Shown: positions 62,696-64,000 of the stretch, one piece after another | Layout: every line of letters begins with the position of its first letter | How positions within the stretch are numbered: the first letter of the stretch is position 1 | Assembly (NCBI GenBank): GCA_910575625.1 | Contig: CAJTFD010000002.1 | Coordinates: 124,001 to 188,000, forward strand | Direction: 5' to 3' | DNA length: 64,000 nucleotides | DNA from: Clostridia bacterium | Lineage (GTDB): Bacteria > Bacillota > Clostridia > Lachnospirales > Lachnospiraceae | Translations under genes and position numbers: made by a program | The notes under the pieces: model-generated | Database searches by the model: none | Told to the model about the DNA's origin: nothing | What the model saw: the letters and a program-made list of their open reading frames with translations, nothing else

Positions 62696-64000
62696 ATGGA
62701 TAACAAGATCCTTACAGCTGAACAGGAGATGAAGCTGCGCGCGCCGATCGACGAGCGTGTGGGAGCGATCCAGAAAAAGATCGACGATCTCAGGGAAGAC
62801 GGTACAAACAAAGTCCTCGCCATCCAGAGTGAGATCGACAGTGTAAAGAGAGATCACATTTACACAAAAACAGAGAAAGAGAGAAGGATTGAAAAATACC
62901 AGGCGGAACTGGAACAGGCAAGAGCGATCGAGACAAAAAATAAGGCTGCGATCGACAGCCTTATCGCCGAGGCGGAAGCATTCCTGAAAGCGGAGTTTGA
63001 TAAAGCGTATTTTCAGCCGGTCAGAGCAAGCTGCGAGCGGGAGAGAGCCCTGGCGAAAGAAAACTACAGCAAAGAGATCGAGAAACTGGAGCGGCAGCAC
63101 AAAGAGAACCTTGCAAAGATCTCGGACCACAATGAGATAAAAGACGAAAAGTATGTGCACAAGAACCGTCTGTTTGCCGCCAAGATGGAACTGGAAAAAG
63201 ATCTCCAGCAGATCAAAGACAGGCAGCATGCGGCCTACACCCACAGATATCATCTGATCGATATGCTGCGCATGTCCAAATTTACATTTGCAGAGTCGAG
63301 GGCGCAGAAGTGGGAAAATTATAAGTATACATTTAACCGCAGGTCATTCCTTTTGCAAAATGGTCTGTACATCGTCATCATCCTGATCTTTGTGGGGCTG
63401 TGCGTGATCACGCCGGTGGTCAAGAATACACCCTTACTTACATATAACAATGTGCTGAACATCCTCCAGCAGGCTTCACCGCGTATGTTCCTGGCTCTGG
63501 GTGTTGCGGGACTGATCCTTCTCACAGGTACGGACCTGTCGATCGGGCGTATGGTGGGCATGGGTATGACGACAGCCACGATCATCATGCACCAGGGCGT
63601 AAATACGGGCGGTGTCTTCGGGCACATCTTCGATTTCACAGGAGTCTCGATCGGTCTGCGGGTGATCATGGCGCTGGTGGCCTGTATCTTCTTATGTACG
63701 TGTTTCACATCGCTGGCCGGATTTTTTACCGCGAAATTCAAGATGCACCCGTTCATCTCCACCATGGCCAACATGCTGATGATCTTCGGTATCATCACTT
63801 ATGCCACAAAGGGTGTGTCTTTCGGCGCGATCGAACCGGCGATCCCGGGCATGATCATCCCGAAAGTGAATGGATTCCCCACGATCATCCTCTGGGCGGT
63901 GGCGGCGATCGCGATCATCTGGTTTATCTGGAACAAGACCACATTCGGCAAGAATCTCTACGCCGTGGGCGGGAATCCGGAGGCCGCATCCGTTTCCGGT
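62696..64000 (+). CDS. mglC: Sugar ABC permease MglC with coiled-coil N-terminus, 3' end outside window
   Basis: The frame is open from ATG 62696, behind GGGAGGC, to the window end (435 codons). Residues 1 to about 215 are highly charged, coiled-coil helices (KIEKLERQHKENLAKI and similar), with no counterpart in E. coli MglC. The BPD_transp_2 permease domain follows (LNILQQASPRMFLALGVAGLILL, TDLSIGRMVGMGM). The extension should be cytoplasmic and could contact MglA or regulators. Confidence 0.92.
   Translation, partial: MDNKILTAEQEMKLRAPIDERVGAIQKKIDDLREDGTNKVLAIQSEIDSVKRDHIYTKTEKERRIEKYQAELEQARAIETKNKAAIDSLIAEAEAFLKAEFDKAYFQPVRASCERERALAKENYSKEIEKLERQHKENLAKISDHNEIKDEKYVHKNRLFAAKMELEKDLQQIKDRQHAAYTHRYHLIDMLRMSKFTFAESRAQKWENYKYTFNRRSFLLQNGLYIVIILIFVGLCVITPVVKNTPLLTYNNVLNILQQASPRMFLALGVAGLILLTGTDLSIGRMVGMGMTTATIIMHQGVNTGGVFGHIFDFTGVSIGLRVIMALVACIFLCTCFTSLAGFFTAKFKMHPFISTMANMLMIFGIITYATKGVSFGAIEPAIPGMIIPKVNGFPTIILWAVAAIAIIWFIWNKTTFGKNLYAVGGNPEAASVSG

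Overview
The window looks like the chromosome of an anaerobic, gut-type clostridium, most likely a Lachnospiraceae member with acetogen-like one-carbon metabolism. The grounds are oxygen-sensitive iron-sulfur and corrinoid enzymes, consensus sigma-A promoters with 17-base spacers, strong AGGAGG ribosome sites, and an MglC with a long coiled-coil N-terminus. No 16S or other placing marker is present, so the assignment is an inference. The main theme is molybdenum plus selenium feeding formate dehydrogenase, with corrinoid methyl transfer alongside.

Layout: 1-2.1 kb is the end of a sensor kinase. 2.2-7.1 kb (minus) holds a DUF554 membrane protein and a molybdenum cofactor operon: a fused nucleotidyltransferase-ModE protein, MobB, MoeA, a MoCF-domain protein and a MOSC protein. 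Divergent from it is modABC (7.25-10.0 kb), then a formate dehydrogenase operon whose catalytic residue is cysteine (10.3-15.4 kb). Matching palindromes with ModE geometry lie at the modA start site and upstream of the fdh promoter. 15.5-17.2 kb is a decayed locus containing remnants of the selenodomain-associated transferases. 17.2-23.3 kb is a selenium-associated operon: LysR regulator, HgdC-type ATPase, cysteine desulfurase, DUF3343, double-cubane reductase, YedF and a URO-D-fold protein. A broken NCS2 permease and a HAD remnant (minus) separate it from selD (24.9 kb), whose promoter resembles that of the lysR gene.

26-33.7 kb: two long palindromic repeats, a LytTR two-component system with a small coiled-coil protein, then a corrinoid operon (corrinoid protein, two URO-D proteins, RACE activator). 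33.9-39.7 kb is a five-gene oligopeptide/nickel-family ABC transporter with a very structured gap after the binding protein. 39.9-47.5 kb carries a seryl-tRNA synthetase and a second formate dehydrogenase operon whose FdhA has an in-frame UGA and SECIS hairpin, plus an extra iron-sulfur protein. Facing it on the minus strand is selC-selA-selB (51.1-47.7 kb).

51.2-56.7 kb is a mobile patch: two near-identical integrase 3' ends, an IS3-family element and two overlapping Rpn/PD-(D/E)XK proteins. 56.8-64 kb returns to chromosome: MetA (acetyl-CoA type), an M18 aminopeptidase and mglBAC, with mglC cut by the window end.

Taken together, the window encodes molybdate uptake and late molybdenum-cofactor steps, selenophosphate synthesis, complete Sec insertion (selA, selB, selC, selD) and both a Sec and a Cys version of an NAD(P)-linked formate dehydrogenase. 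This suggests swapping isoenzymes with selenium supply. The least understood part is the ATPase/double-cubane reductase pair inside the selenium operon.
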